Part shown: positions 53,846 to 62,202 of the stretch, piece by piece
Position numbering within the stretch: position 1 is the stretch's first letter
Layout: each line of letters opens with the position of its first letter
Assembly (NCBI GenBank): GCA_044376575.1
Contig: JBILKR010000001.1
Location: 158,301 to 222,300, forward strand
DNA length: 64,000 nucleotides
From: BA4 sp044376575
GTDB taxonomy: Bacteria > Bacteroidota > Bacteroidia > CAIKAF01
Direction: 5' to 3'
Notes under the pieces: generated by a model
Seen by the model: the letters and a program-made list of their open reading frames with translations, nothing else
What the model was told of the DNA's origin: nothing
The model's database searches: none
Position numbers and translations under genes: made by a program

Positions 53846-55399
53846 ATGAATAAAATAATTACAATCATTTTTACACTTTGTATTTTAACCAATGTGTTTT
53901 CGCAGGGTGTTAAAATAAGCGAATCACCAGGTAGCCCTAATTCATCTTCTGTATTGGATGTGGAATCTTCCACAAAGGGATTTTTACCTCCCAGGATGAC
54001 AAGTTCACAGCGAGATGCAATCGTTTCTCCGGCAGCAGGTCTGAGGATATTTAATACAACTACCAATTGCGAGAATTTTTATAACGGATCTTCGTGGCAG
54101 GCATTATGTGGACAGTGCTTACCGGGTGTTCCCGTAATGCCGGGATCAATAACCGGAAATACAACACAATGTGCATCTGCCTCCGGACAGGCCTATTCTA
54201 TTTCAGCCGTTTCAGGAGCAACAAGTTATACTTGGAGCGTTCCTGCGGGCTGGTCAATTACATCAGGACAGGGAACAACATCAATTACAGTGAGCACAGG
54301 GCCGACAAACGGAAATATATCTGTTTCAGCTAATAATATATGTGGAAACAGCCAAACTGCTCAGCTAATGGTCAATATTGCCCAGTCAAATGCCCAGTTT
54401 ACTTTTAGCCCGGCTAATATTTCTATAGGAGCGAATGTGGTATTTACTCCAAATGTAACAGGCCAAACGTATTCATGGAGTTTTCCCGGAGCAAATCCTG
54501 CAACATCTATATTGCAGAGCCCAACTGTAACCTATGCAACCGCCGGAACCTACACTGTTACGCTTACGGCAACAGATGCGAATGGTTGTCAGTATGTGTC
54601 GTCACAAACAATAACAGTCGTAAATTGTCCTTCCGGCAGTATAACATTTAATCCAAACGGAGCAACAGAACGAACAGGCAGCATTCAATCCTGGACGGTG
54701 CCAGCATGTGTTTCTGTAATAACGATTGAAGCTTGGGGTGCTGAGGCCGGATCACACAATGACGGAACGTTGGGTGGAAGAGGAGCTTATATCAAGGGTA
54801 CTTTTAATGTTACCGGAGGATCCGTTTTACAAATAGTAGTCGGAAAAAAAGGTGAAAATGGAACCGGAACCTCAAATGCCGGTGGTGGTGGTGGCGGTGG
54901 TTCATTTGTATGGATTCAAAACCAAACATCAAACCCATTAATTGCGGCAGGTGGCGGCGGTGGCGGTTGGACAACACAAAGTCACGGACAATCAGGAACC
55001 GCAGGAGCAAGTCCGCCTAATGGTGGTGGATCTCCAGGATCAGGAGGATCGGGTGGAAGTACAGGAGGAGGTTGTGCCGGAGGCGGTGGTGGTGGATGGA
55101 ATGGTAATGGAAGTAGCTACAGTTGTATTGGAAGTGAAGAACAGCCCGTAGGCGGACAGGGCCTTCCAGGTAGTTTTACCGGAGGAGGAAGAGGGCATAC
55201 ATACGGAGGACGTGGAGGATATGGAGGCGGAGCCGGTACTTGTCATGGCGGCGGTGGCGGCGGTGGATATTCAGGCGGCGGCGGTGGTTCTAATTCATCA
55301 TCTAGCGGCGGCGGCGGCGGATCGTATAACGGCGGATCCAATCAAACAAATACAGCAGGTGTAAGACTAGGAAATGGTCAGGTAATCATAACGTATTAA
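53846..55399 (+). CDS. Secreted PKD/glycine-rich protein, paralogue 1
   Basis: The protein has 517 residues. A signal peptide (ending NVFSQ) is followed by a 70-residue block found in Bacteroidota fibre-like proteins (SSVLDVESSTKGFLPPRMTS, RIFNTTTNCENFYN). Two Ig/PKD-like domains follow (TSYTWSVPAGWSITSG; YSWSFPGANPATS). The last 230 residues begin with IQSWTVPACVSVITIEAWGA, then a Gly-rich region (over half Gly) with a cysteine (GTCHGGGG), ending in LGNGQVIITY. The C-terminal half resembles the glycine-rich domain of ALK/LTK receptors and bacterial relatives. No T9SS tail. It is 12 nt upstream of paralogue 2. Confidence 0.82.
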   Translation: MNKIITIIFTLCILTNVFSQGVKISESPGSPNSSSVLDVESSTKGFLPPRMTSSQRDAIVSPAAGLRIFNTTTNCENFYNGSSWQALCGQCLPGVPVMPGSITGNTTQCASASGQAYSISAVSGATSYTWSVPAGWSITSGQGTTSITVSTGPTNGNISVSANNICGNSQTAQLMVNIAQSNAQFTFSPANISIGANVVFTPNVTGQTYSWSFPGANPATSILQSPTVTYATAGTYTVTLTATDANGCQYVSSQTITVVNCPSGSITFNPNGATERTGSIQSWTVPACVSVITIEAWGAEAGSHNDGTLGGRGAYIKGTFNVTGGSVLQIVVGKKGENGTGTSNAGGGGGGGSFVWIQNQTSNPLIAAGGGGGGWTTQSHGQSGTAGASPPNGGGSPGSGGSGGSTGGGCAGGGGGGWNGNGSSYSCIGSEEQPVGGQGLPGSFTGGGRGHTYGGRGGYGGGAGTCHGGGGGGGYSGGGGGSNSSSSGGGGGSYNGGSNQTNTAGVRLGNGQVIITY

Positions 55400-55411
55400 T
55401 ACATATTTTTT

Positions 55412-57058
55412 ATGAAATTTAAACTATTACTAGTTGTAAGTTTTTGCATGGTTTTTTCATTATATTCTATCGCTCAGGGCGTTAAGATTAGTGAAACTCC
55501 GGGTAGCCCAAACACATCCTCTGTATTAGATGTAGAATCTTCTACAAAAGGATTTTTACCTCCCCGAATGACAAGCGCACAAAGAGATGCAATTGTTTCT
55601 CCGGCCCCGGGATTAAGAATTTACAATACTACCACCAATTGTGAAAATTTTTATAACGGGTCTTCTTGGCAGGAAATCTGTGGACAGTGTTTGCCAGGAG
55701 TACCTGTAATGCCTGCAACAATTACCGGCAATGCAGTTGTTTGTGCAAATGCGACGGCTATCTCTTACAGCATATCATCTGTTCCCGGAGCGAGTAGCTA
55801 TACATGGACAGTACCCGCAGGGTGGTTAATTACTTCAGGTCAGGGCACAACAACTATTACCGTTAATGCGGGAAGTGTAGGTCAAAATGGAAATATTACC
55901 GTAAGCGCAGTAAATGCATGTGGTACAAGCCCTTCAAATACAAAAGCAGTTTCAACTACACAGCCTAGCGCGGCCTTTACATTTTCCCCAGCTTCTGGGA
56001 ATATCAATTCTCCTGTAGCATTTACTGCAACTCAAGCAGGGCTTACCTATTCTTGGACATTTACTTCAGCAACAACGCCAACAGCTACCGGTCAAACAGC
56101 AAATGCAACGTGGGCTTCATCCGGAACATACACCGTTACCCTTCAGGTTTCTGATGCAAATGGGTGTACAGCATCTTCATCGCAGACCATCACAATTAAT
56201 AATTGTCCTTCGCCTTTTTCGAATACCCAAACCTTTAGTTTTACAGGAGGCGTCCAAAGCTTTGTGGTCCCCAATAGTGCTTGCTATACGGTTCTTCGTG
56301 TTGAATTATGGGGCGCACAAGGACAAAATAACTCCCAGTCCGTTGGCGGCCAAGGAGGATATGTTAAAGGAGATATCTCGGTAACGCCTGGAGAAACGAT
56401 TTATATTTATGTTGGTGGACAATCTGGTTGGAATGGTGGTGGAGCAGCTGGAAATGGAGGCTCCGGAGCAGGTATTGGTGGCGGAGCAACCGATATTAGA
56501 AAAAACGGACAAGCATTATCTAATCGCGTTGCGGTAGCAGGCGGCGGTGGCGGGGCCGGTAGGCCAGATTGCAGCCAGCAGCATGGCGGTGGCGGTGGAT
56601 ATCCTGGAGGCCTTGGAGGAATGGGCGGTGGGATTTATTTGGGAGATAATGGAGGAACGAATGGAGGGAATGTAACAGGTGGTGGAGGTTGTAATTCATG
56701 CTGTTCTACATCCAGAGGTGGTGGAGGTGGCGGACAGAACGGTGGTGGAGGAGCCGGGGGATATGGTACATCAACCGGTGGTTCTAATGGCGGTTGTGGT
56801 GGCAATAATTCAGATCCTTTTGGAGGAGGGAGTGGTACACCTCCTATCGGCGGGTGTTTTGGTGTTGGTGGTAGTGGCGGAAATTTTTCGAATAATGGCG
56901 GCGGCGGTGGCGGCGGTGGCTGGTATGGCGGTGGAGCCGGTGGTGGAAACTGGGCTTCAGGCGGTGGCGGCGGATCTTCGTACATTGGTACGATGACAAA
57001 TACACAGACACAAAATGCGATAAGAACCGGAAACGGACAAGTAATTATACAGTGGTAA
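55412..57058 (+). CDS. Secreted PKD/glycine-rich protein, paralogue 2
   Basis: The protein has 548 residues and the same order as paralogue 1. The N-terminal 90 residues are almost identical to it (GVKISETPGSPNTSSVLDVE), and the PKD domains differ more. The glycine-rich domain shows the family pattern most clearly: VELWGAQGQ, GYVKGDISVTPGETIYIYVG, GGGATDIRKNGQALSNRVAV, AGGGGGAG, and ends TGNGQVIIQW. A CNSCC cluster lies within the glycine-rich tract. It starts 12 nt after paralogue 1. No T9SS tail, lipobox or membrane segment, so how it leaves the cell is open. A Pro-rich frame on the other strand is a shadow of the Gly codons. Confidence 0.82.
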   Translation: MKFKLLLVVSFCMVFSLYSIAQGVKISETPGSPNTSSVLDVESSTKGFLPPRMTSAQRDAIVSPAPGLRIYNTTTNCENFYNGSSWQEICGQCLPGVPVMPATITGNAVVCANATAISYSISSVPGASSYTWTVPAGWLITSGQGTTTITVNAGSVGQNGNITVSAVNACGTSPSNTKAVSTTQPSAAFTFSPASGNINSPVAFTATQAGLTYSWTFTSATTPTATGQTANATWASSGTYTVTLQVSDANGCTASSSQTITINNCPSPFSNTQTFSFTGGVQSFVVPNSACYTVLRVELWGAQGQNNSQSVGGQGGYVKGDISVTPGETIYIYVGGQSGWNGGGAAGNGGSGAGIGGGATDIRKNGQALSNRVAVAGGGGGAGRPDCSQQHGGGGGYPGGLGGMGGGIYLGDNGGTNGGNVTGGGGCNSCCSTSRGGGGGGQNGGGGAGGYGTSTGGSNGGCGGNNSDPFGGGSGTPPIGGCFGVGGSGGNFSNNGGGGGGGGWYGGGAGGGNWASGGGGGSSYIGTMTNTQTQNAIRTGNGQVIIQW

Positions 57059-57113
57059 ATAATTGCACTAAACGGATAAATAATATATTCAATTAAAAAT
57101 AAAAATATTTCAG

Positions 57114-58670
57114 ATGAAAAATCATATTATTCTATTTTTTTCTATTTTTTTTCTTCAAATCTCTGTATTTGGCCAAGTAGGAATAAATACAACAGCCGCA
57201 CCACCACATGTTTCAGCCGGACTTGATGTGGATTTTAATAACAAAGGTTTTCTCCCTCCAAGAATGACAACCGCTCAACGTGATGCGATCGCATCGCCTG
57301 CTGCCGGCCTGAGAATTTATAACACAACCACTAATTGTGAAAACTATTTTAACGGAACAGCTTGGTTTGAAATTTGCGGAATTTGTACCCCGGGAATTCC
57401 AGCAGTACCAGGACCTATCAGCGGACCCACAAGTCCATGTTCTTCTGCATCTGGCCTAACCTATAGCATATCTCCTGCAACTAATGCAACTTCCTATACC
57501 TGGGTTGTTCCAACGGGATGGAGTATTACCTCCGGACAAGGTTCTACATCAATTACGGTAACTTCAGGTGCAATTGGTCAAAATGGAAACATAAGTGTAA
57601 CATCTGTTAACCCCTGCGGCACAAGCGCGGCAACTTCATATCCTGTTTCTGTAGCAAATCCCAATGCATCGTTTACATACACGCCGGCATTGGTAACAAT
57701 AAATAATCCGGCAACGTTTACAGCTACAGCTGCTGGCTTAGACTATGCTTGGTCACTTCAGTCTGCAACGCCTTCAGTTGCTACCGGACAGTCAGCTACA
57801 GCAACCTGGTCTTCAGCAGCGAATTATCAGGTTACGCTAACTGTAACAAACGCAAGTGGATGTACAGCGTCAACAACACAAACAATTACAGTAAGCAATT
57901 GTCCTGCTCCGGGAAGCCAGACTATGACATTCAATTATACAGGATCTATGCAAACATGGACGGTCCCTTCATGTGTTACACAAATTCAATTTGATGTTAG
58001 TGGAGCCAAAGGAGGGAATGGGAAGCTTCCTGAAGGTGGAATTGGAGGAAATGGTGGTCGGGTAACAGGTACATTAAGTGTTACACCTGGTCAGGTTTTA
58101 CATATTTATGTTGGCGGAATGGGAGGAAATGGCGTTCAGTCTCAGGCTAGTGCAGGAGGATTTAATGGCGGAGGAAGCGTACCTTCTGGTGGCTCTCAGG
58201 TTGGCGGTGGCGGCGGCGGCGCTTCAGATATTAGAACCATAGGAAATACACTTTCAGACCGAATCGTTGTTGCCGGTGGCGGTGGCGGAGCATTATGTGC
58301 CAACGGTGGCGCTGGAGGTGGATTAATAGGGGGGAATGCCTCAACAGCAAATCAATGTGGAGGCCAGTCTAATGCTGCGGGTAAAGGCGGGACTCAAGTT
58401 GCCGGTGGAGCTGGTGGAATATACGGTTGCTGCAACTGTCAGGACGGCAATGCCGGATCATTTGGTATCGGTGGTGTTGGACTGCTTAACGGAGTGTGTA
58501 ACGGATCTTGGACTAGCGGAGGTGGCGGTGGAGGATGGTATGGCGGAGGTAGTGGAACAACAGCGAATGCCGGAGGAGCAGGATCAAGTTATACCGCCCC
58601 ATCTGTCACAAATGTCCAGCATCAGCAGGGTGTAAATACAGGTGATGGATCTGTTGTTTTTGTGTATTAA
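57114..58670 (+). CDS. Secreted PKD/glycine-rich protein, paralogue 3
   Basis: The protein has 518 residues with the same layout as the two upstream copies. The signal peptide ends near VFGQ; the N-terminal block (GLDVDFNNKGFLPPRMTTA) and PKD domains are more diverged. The glycine-rich domain has GGRVTGTLSVTPGQVLHIYV, GGGASDIRTIGNTLSDRIVV and AGGGGGA, a cysteine cluster YGCCNCQDG and a terminal TGDGSVVFVY. It starts 55 nt after paralogue 2 and is likely on the same mRNA. Its end converges on the WD40 gene with only 7 nt between stops. Confidence 0.82.
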   Translation: MKNHIILFFSIFFLQISVFGQVGINTTAAPPHVSAGLDVDFNNKGFLPPRMTTAQRDAIASPAAGLRIYNTTTNCENYFNGTAWFEICGICTPGIPAVPGPISGPTSPCSSASGLTYSISPATNATSYTWVVPTGWSITSGQGSTSITVTSGAIGQNGNISVTSVNPCGTSAATSYPVSVANPNASFTYTPALVTINNPATFTATAAGLDYAWSLQSATPSVATGQSATATWSSAANYQVTLTVTNASGCTASTTQTITVSNCPAPGSQTMTFNYTGSMQTWTVPSCVTQIQFDVSGAKGGNGKLPEGGIGGNGGRVTGTLSVTPGQVLHIYVGGMGGNGVQSQASAGGFNGGGSVPSGGSQVGGGGGGASDIRTIGNTLSDRIVVAGGGGGALCANGGAGGGLIGGNASTANQCGGQSNAAGKGGTQVAGGAGGIYGCCNCQDGNAGSFGIGGVGLLNGVCNGSWTSGGGGGGWYGGGSGTTANAGGAGSSYTAPSVTNVQHQQGVNTGDGSVVFVY

Positions 58671-58677
58671 AACAAGT

Positions 58678-59880
58678 TTATTCTTTTATAATTTTATTAA
58701 TACCAATTATTTCTCCAAGATTGTTTTTAATCACAATCAAATAAACTCCTTTGGAAAGAGAAGAAATATTTACTATTTGATCTTTTATTTCTTCAGTATA
58801 AATAACCCTTCCAAAAAGATCTGTCAATTCAGCATTCTTGCCTTCAGGGTTTGAAATAACAAGATAGTCTGTTGCAGGGTTAGGGTAAATCATGAGAGTG
58901 GATTGATACAATGAATTTAGACCTACTACTGGTCCAACATTCCAAACGCCCATCACACCGTTTTGATGTCCTACCACTACGCGTAAATTATCAGAAGAAA
59001 TGTCTAACCAGTTTTTTTTGCTGGTAATTTCATTACCAAAAGAAACTACCATTGCTCCCGTTGAAATATCCCAGATTTTTAAAGTTTGATCAGTAGATCC
59101 CGAAATGGCAAATCGATTGTCAGACGTAATGTCTATTGTATTTACATCCGACCAGTGATCTGTTCCTACAAATAAAGAATTTCCTGTCGCAACATCCCAG
59201 CAGCGAACATCATCATCTGCTCCGCAGGATAAAATTTTATTCAAGTCAGAGGTCATCATTACATCCCTTACTTCGCCGGTATGCCCTGTAAATGTCCGAA
59301 TAAAGCTGCCATCATTGGCATTCCATAATTTTACAAGATTATCTTTTCCCCCGCTAATGATGTAATTTCCATCGGCTGAATAATCAACAGCAATCAACCC
59401 GGATGCATGTGCTAAAAACTGTAGCAATACGTTTCCTGTGCCAACTTCATATACCCTGATCTTTCCATCAAGACCCGCAATTGCAATTCGATTTCCATCA
59501 GGATGAAAATCTAATGCATATACACCACCGTTATCTGTATTGAATGAATCTACTTTAGTCATACTATTGAACTCATAGACATACAACCATCCGAGCTCCT
59601 CGCCAATGGCCACATACTGACTATTCGCTGAAACTTGAACGGTTTGAAGACACAACTGCTGGAAGTTTGTTTCAAATAATGTCGCCCCGTCATTTCCATC
59701 GATAATTCGGAATGCAGGAAATGGACATTCAAATCCACCTGCAATCTTTGCTCCATCCGGAGAATAAGCAACAGAAAAAACTTCTTTATTCCCGAAATCT
59801 TTTGTCCAAACGGTATCGGGAATCTGAGAATATGTCAAAGAAGAAATAATTGCTGAAATAAAAAATAATATTTTTTTCAT
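58678..59880 (-). CDS. WD40-repeat T9SS type A secreted protein
   Basis: The protein has 400 residues from ATG 59880, which begins a signal peptide (MKKILFFISAIISSLTYSQ); an in-frame ATG 21 nt upstream is less likely. Seven WD40 blades are visible (FAHASGLIAVDYSADGNYII, GGKDNLVKLWNANDGSFIRT, GSTDQTLKIWDIST), enough to close one propeller. The last 70 residues are a T9SS type A domain (LMIYPNPATDYLVI to INKIIKE). A secreted propeller could be a protein- or glycan-binding platform; the ligand is unknown. It is divergent from the M49-like gene. Confidence 0.9.
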   Translation of the reverse strand: MKKILFFISAIISSLTYSQIPDTVWTKDFGNKEVFSVAYSPDGAKIAGGFECPFPAFRIIDGNDGATLFETNFQQLCLQTVQVSANSQYVAIGEELGWLYVYEFNSMTKVDSFNTDNGGVYALDFHPDGNRIAIAGLDGKIRVYEVGTGNVLLQFLAHASGLIAVDYSADGNYIISGGKDNLVKLWNANDGSFIRTFTGHTGEVRDVMMTSDLNKILSCGADDDVRCWDVATGNSLFVGTDHWSDVNTIDITSDNRFAISGSTDQTLKIWDISTGAMVVSFGNEITSKKNWLDISSDNLRVVVGHQNGVMGVWNVGPVVGLNSLYQSTLMIYPNPATDYLVISNPEGKNAELTDLFGRVIYTEEIKDQIVNISSLSKGVYLIVIKNNLGEIIGINKIIKE

Positions 59881-59961
59881 ATTGGTAAAGTTACAAAACA
59901 TCGATTATGAAAACGCTTTTTTTTAATGGGTCAAATTGTTTACTTTGATAAAAATATTTAA

Positions 59962-61605
59962 ATGAAAAAGATATACATAATAACAGTGGCAGCATTTTTT
60001 CTGTTCTCTTGTTCAGAAAAAAAACAGGAATCAACAACAGAAAAAACAACGGTTGATTCAATGCAGATGATGTTGGATAAATACACTGAATTTACGCTAA
60101 CGGCTGATATCAGCAAGCTGGACAGCAACGATCGTAAAATGTTGTCTTTGCTTATGGATGTTGCTGTCATTATGGATGAATTGTTTTGGGAACAGGCACT
60201 TAACGAACCCAAACAGGAGTTTTTGAATAAAATTAAGGATGAGAATCAGCGTCGATTTGCGGAAATTAATTACGGCCCATGGGATCGCCTCGATGGAAAC
60301 AAATCTTTTATTCAAGGCTATAATGAAAAACCACTTGGTGCTAATTTCTATCCGTTGGATATGGATTCTACAGAATTTGCAACTCTTCCCGATGAGAGAA
60401 AGAAAAGCCAATACACATTAATTCGTAGAGACAGTGAGGGTAAACTAATGGTTATTCCATATAGTGAAGCCTATAAAACGAAACTTACAAAAGCAGCAGA
60501 TTTAATTCGTAAAGCCGCGGCATTAAGTAAAGATGAGGGATTAAAAAAATATTTATTGCTCCGTGCAGATGCGCTGTTAAATGATAATTATCAACCCAGC
60601 GATATGGCATGGATGGAAATGAAAACCAATCCAATAGATTTTGTTGTTGGTCCCATTGAAACGTACGAAGATCAATTATATGGATATAAAGCTGCTTTTG
60701 AATCTTATGTGCTGATCAAAGACATGGATTGGAGTAAAAAGCTGGAAAAATATGCCGCCTTTTTACCCGAGTTGCAAAAAAATCTTCCCGTAGATAATAA
60801 GTATAAAAAAGAAATGCCGGGAACAGATGCTGACTTGAATGCTTATGATGTAATTTATTATGCAGGCGACTGTAATTCTGCAAGTAAGACAATCGCCATT
60901 AACCTGCCGAATGATGAAGAGGTGCAGTTAAAAAAAGGAACACGTCGCTTACAGTTAAAAAATGTAATGCAGGCGAAATTTGATAAAATACTTATGCCCA
61001 TTGCCAATGAATTGATTGACCCTTCTCAACTAAAACACATCACATTTGATGCGTTTTTCTCTACCGTAATGTTTCATGAAGTTGCACATGGACTGGGAAT
61101 AAAAAATACCATCAATGGAAAGGGAACAGTTCGCGAATCACTTCGTGATCATGCTTCTGCCCTTGAAGAGGGTAAGGCAGATATTCTGGGATTATATATG
61201 ATTACTCAACTTCATCAGAAAGGCGAAATTACAGGTCCTATCGAAGATTATTATACTACATTTCTTGCAGGTATTTTCCGTTCTGTTCGCTTTGGTGCAT
61301 CTAGTGCGCATGGCAAAGCCAACATGATTCGATTTAATTTCTTTAAAGAAAAAGGAGCATTTGAAAAGAATCAGCAAACAGGAAAATATAAAGTTAACTT
61401 TGAAAAAATGAACCTGGCAATGACTGAACTCTCACAGATTATCTTGAAACTACAAGGCGAAGGAGATTATGAAAATGTAGATCGACTGGTGAAAGAAAAA
61501 GGAATTATCTCATCAGAATTACAAAGCGATTTAGACAGACTGAAGAATAAAAATATTCCGGTTGACTTGATTTTTAATCAAGGGAAATCTGTCGTAGGGT
61601 TGTAA
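59962..61605 (+). CDS. M49-like (dipeptidyl-peptidase III-type) zinc lipoprotein
   Basis: The protein has 547 residues. The N-terminal lipobox (FFLFSC) predicts lipidation. The zinc site is HEVAH (residues 372-376) with the second glutamate pair EEGKAD (402-407), as in M49. Classical DPP III has a hexapeptide HExxxH, so this pentapeptide belongs to the minority type. The protein lacks the large N-terminal domain of eukaryotic DPP III. Such proteins are often misannotated as dihydrofolate reductase; nothing here supports that. It may trim short peptides in the periplasm. It precedes the 2H phosphoesterase by 11 nt. Confidence 0.82.
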   Translation: MKKIYIITVAAFFLFSCSEKKQESTTEKTTVDSMQMMLDKYTEFTLTADISKLDSNDRKMLSLLMDVAVIMDELFWEQALNEPKQEFLNKIKDENQRRFAEINYGPWDRLDGNKSFIQGYNEKPLGANFYPLDMDSTEFATLPDERKKSQYTLIRRDSEGKLMVIPYSEAYKTKLTKAADLIRKAAALSKDEGLKKYLLLRADALLNDNYQPSDMAWMEMKTNPIDFVVGPIETYEDQLYGYKAAFESYVLIKDMDWSKKLEKYAAFLPELQKNLPVDNKYKKEMPGTDADLNAYDVIYYAGDCNSASKTIAINLPNDEEVQLKKGTRRLQLKNVMQAKFDKILMPIANELIDPSQLKHITFDAFFSTVMFHEVAHGLGIKNTINGKGTVRESLRDHASALEEGKADILGLYMITQLHQKGEITGPIEDYYTTFLAGIFRSVRFGASSAHGKANMIRFNFFKEKGAFEKNQQTGKYKVNFEKMNLAMTELSQIILKLQGEGDYENVDRLVKEKGIISSELQSDLDRLKNKNIPVDLIFNQGKSVVGL

Positions 61606-61616
61606 TAAAACGGTCG

Positions 61617-62180
61617 TTGGGACTCAGTAAATCACATTATTTTCTTGCTTTTCAACTTCCGGAACCGGTGTTGGGAAAAGTTGAAGAGATGAAAGAAAAA
61701 ATTGCTACTCATTTCGGCTCAAAAGCAGTATTGAAAGCCCCGGCTCATATAACCATTGTCCCCCCATTTCAATATTATAACGATCAAAGTGTTATTAATA
61801 CACTAAGTATAATACCTGATTTTAAAAAATTTCCGGTAAAGGTTAATGGGTTCGGGTCTTTTGGTAAAAAAGTACTTTATCTGAAGCCAATCATTGAAAA
61901 TGATTTTTTTGATTATTATCAAAAGGTCTTCGATATTTTTCATACCCATTTACAAATTCAGAAAAGGAAAAAACCTGAAAATATTTTTATTCCGCACATT
62001 ACGATTGGTAACAGGGATTGGTCTGAAGATCAGTTTGACAAGGCACTGGCATATTTTTCAAAACATGATTTTCATGCAGCGTTCACGCTACAACAATTGG
62101 TGCTTTATAAATTAGAAGTGGGTAAATGGAAAAATATCGCTGAAAAAAGGTCTATTGACTATGTTTCCAGCGATATTTAA
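61617..62180 (+). CDS. 2H phosphoesterase / 2'-5' RNA ligase-like protein
   Basis: The protein has 187 residues. Two HxTx motifs define the family: HITIVPPF and HITIGNRD, each carrying a catalytic His and Thr. TTG 61617 is used because the frame begins the N-terminal strand (KSHYFLAFQLPEP) there; the next ATG would lose it. It follows the M49 stop by 11 nt. Relatives hydrolyse cyclic phosphodiesters or ligate tRNA halves in vitro; the true role is unclear. Cytoplasmic, ends 22 nt before the converging monooxygenase gene. Confidence 0.85.
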   Translation: MGLSKSHYFLAFQLPEPVLGKVEEMKEKIATHFGSKAVLKAPAHITIVPPFQYYNDQSVINTLSIIPDFKKFPVKVNGFGSFGKKVLYLKPIIENDFFDYYQKVFDIFHTHLQIQKRKKPENIFIPHITIGNRDWSEDQFDKALAYFSKHDFHAAFTLQQLVLYKLEVGKWKNIAEKRSIDYVSSDI

Positions 62181-62202
62181 TATGATAAATCTCAGAGGAT
62201 TT

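Noticed and set aside
56635..56985. Poly-proline frame on the minus strand
   Set aside because: It is the mirror of GGN codons in the Gly-rich gene of the plus strand.
60001..61605. Dihydrofolate reductase annotation for the HEVAH protein
   Set aside because: No DHFR features are present; the zinc motifs and lipobox point to an M49-like peptidase.
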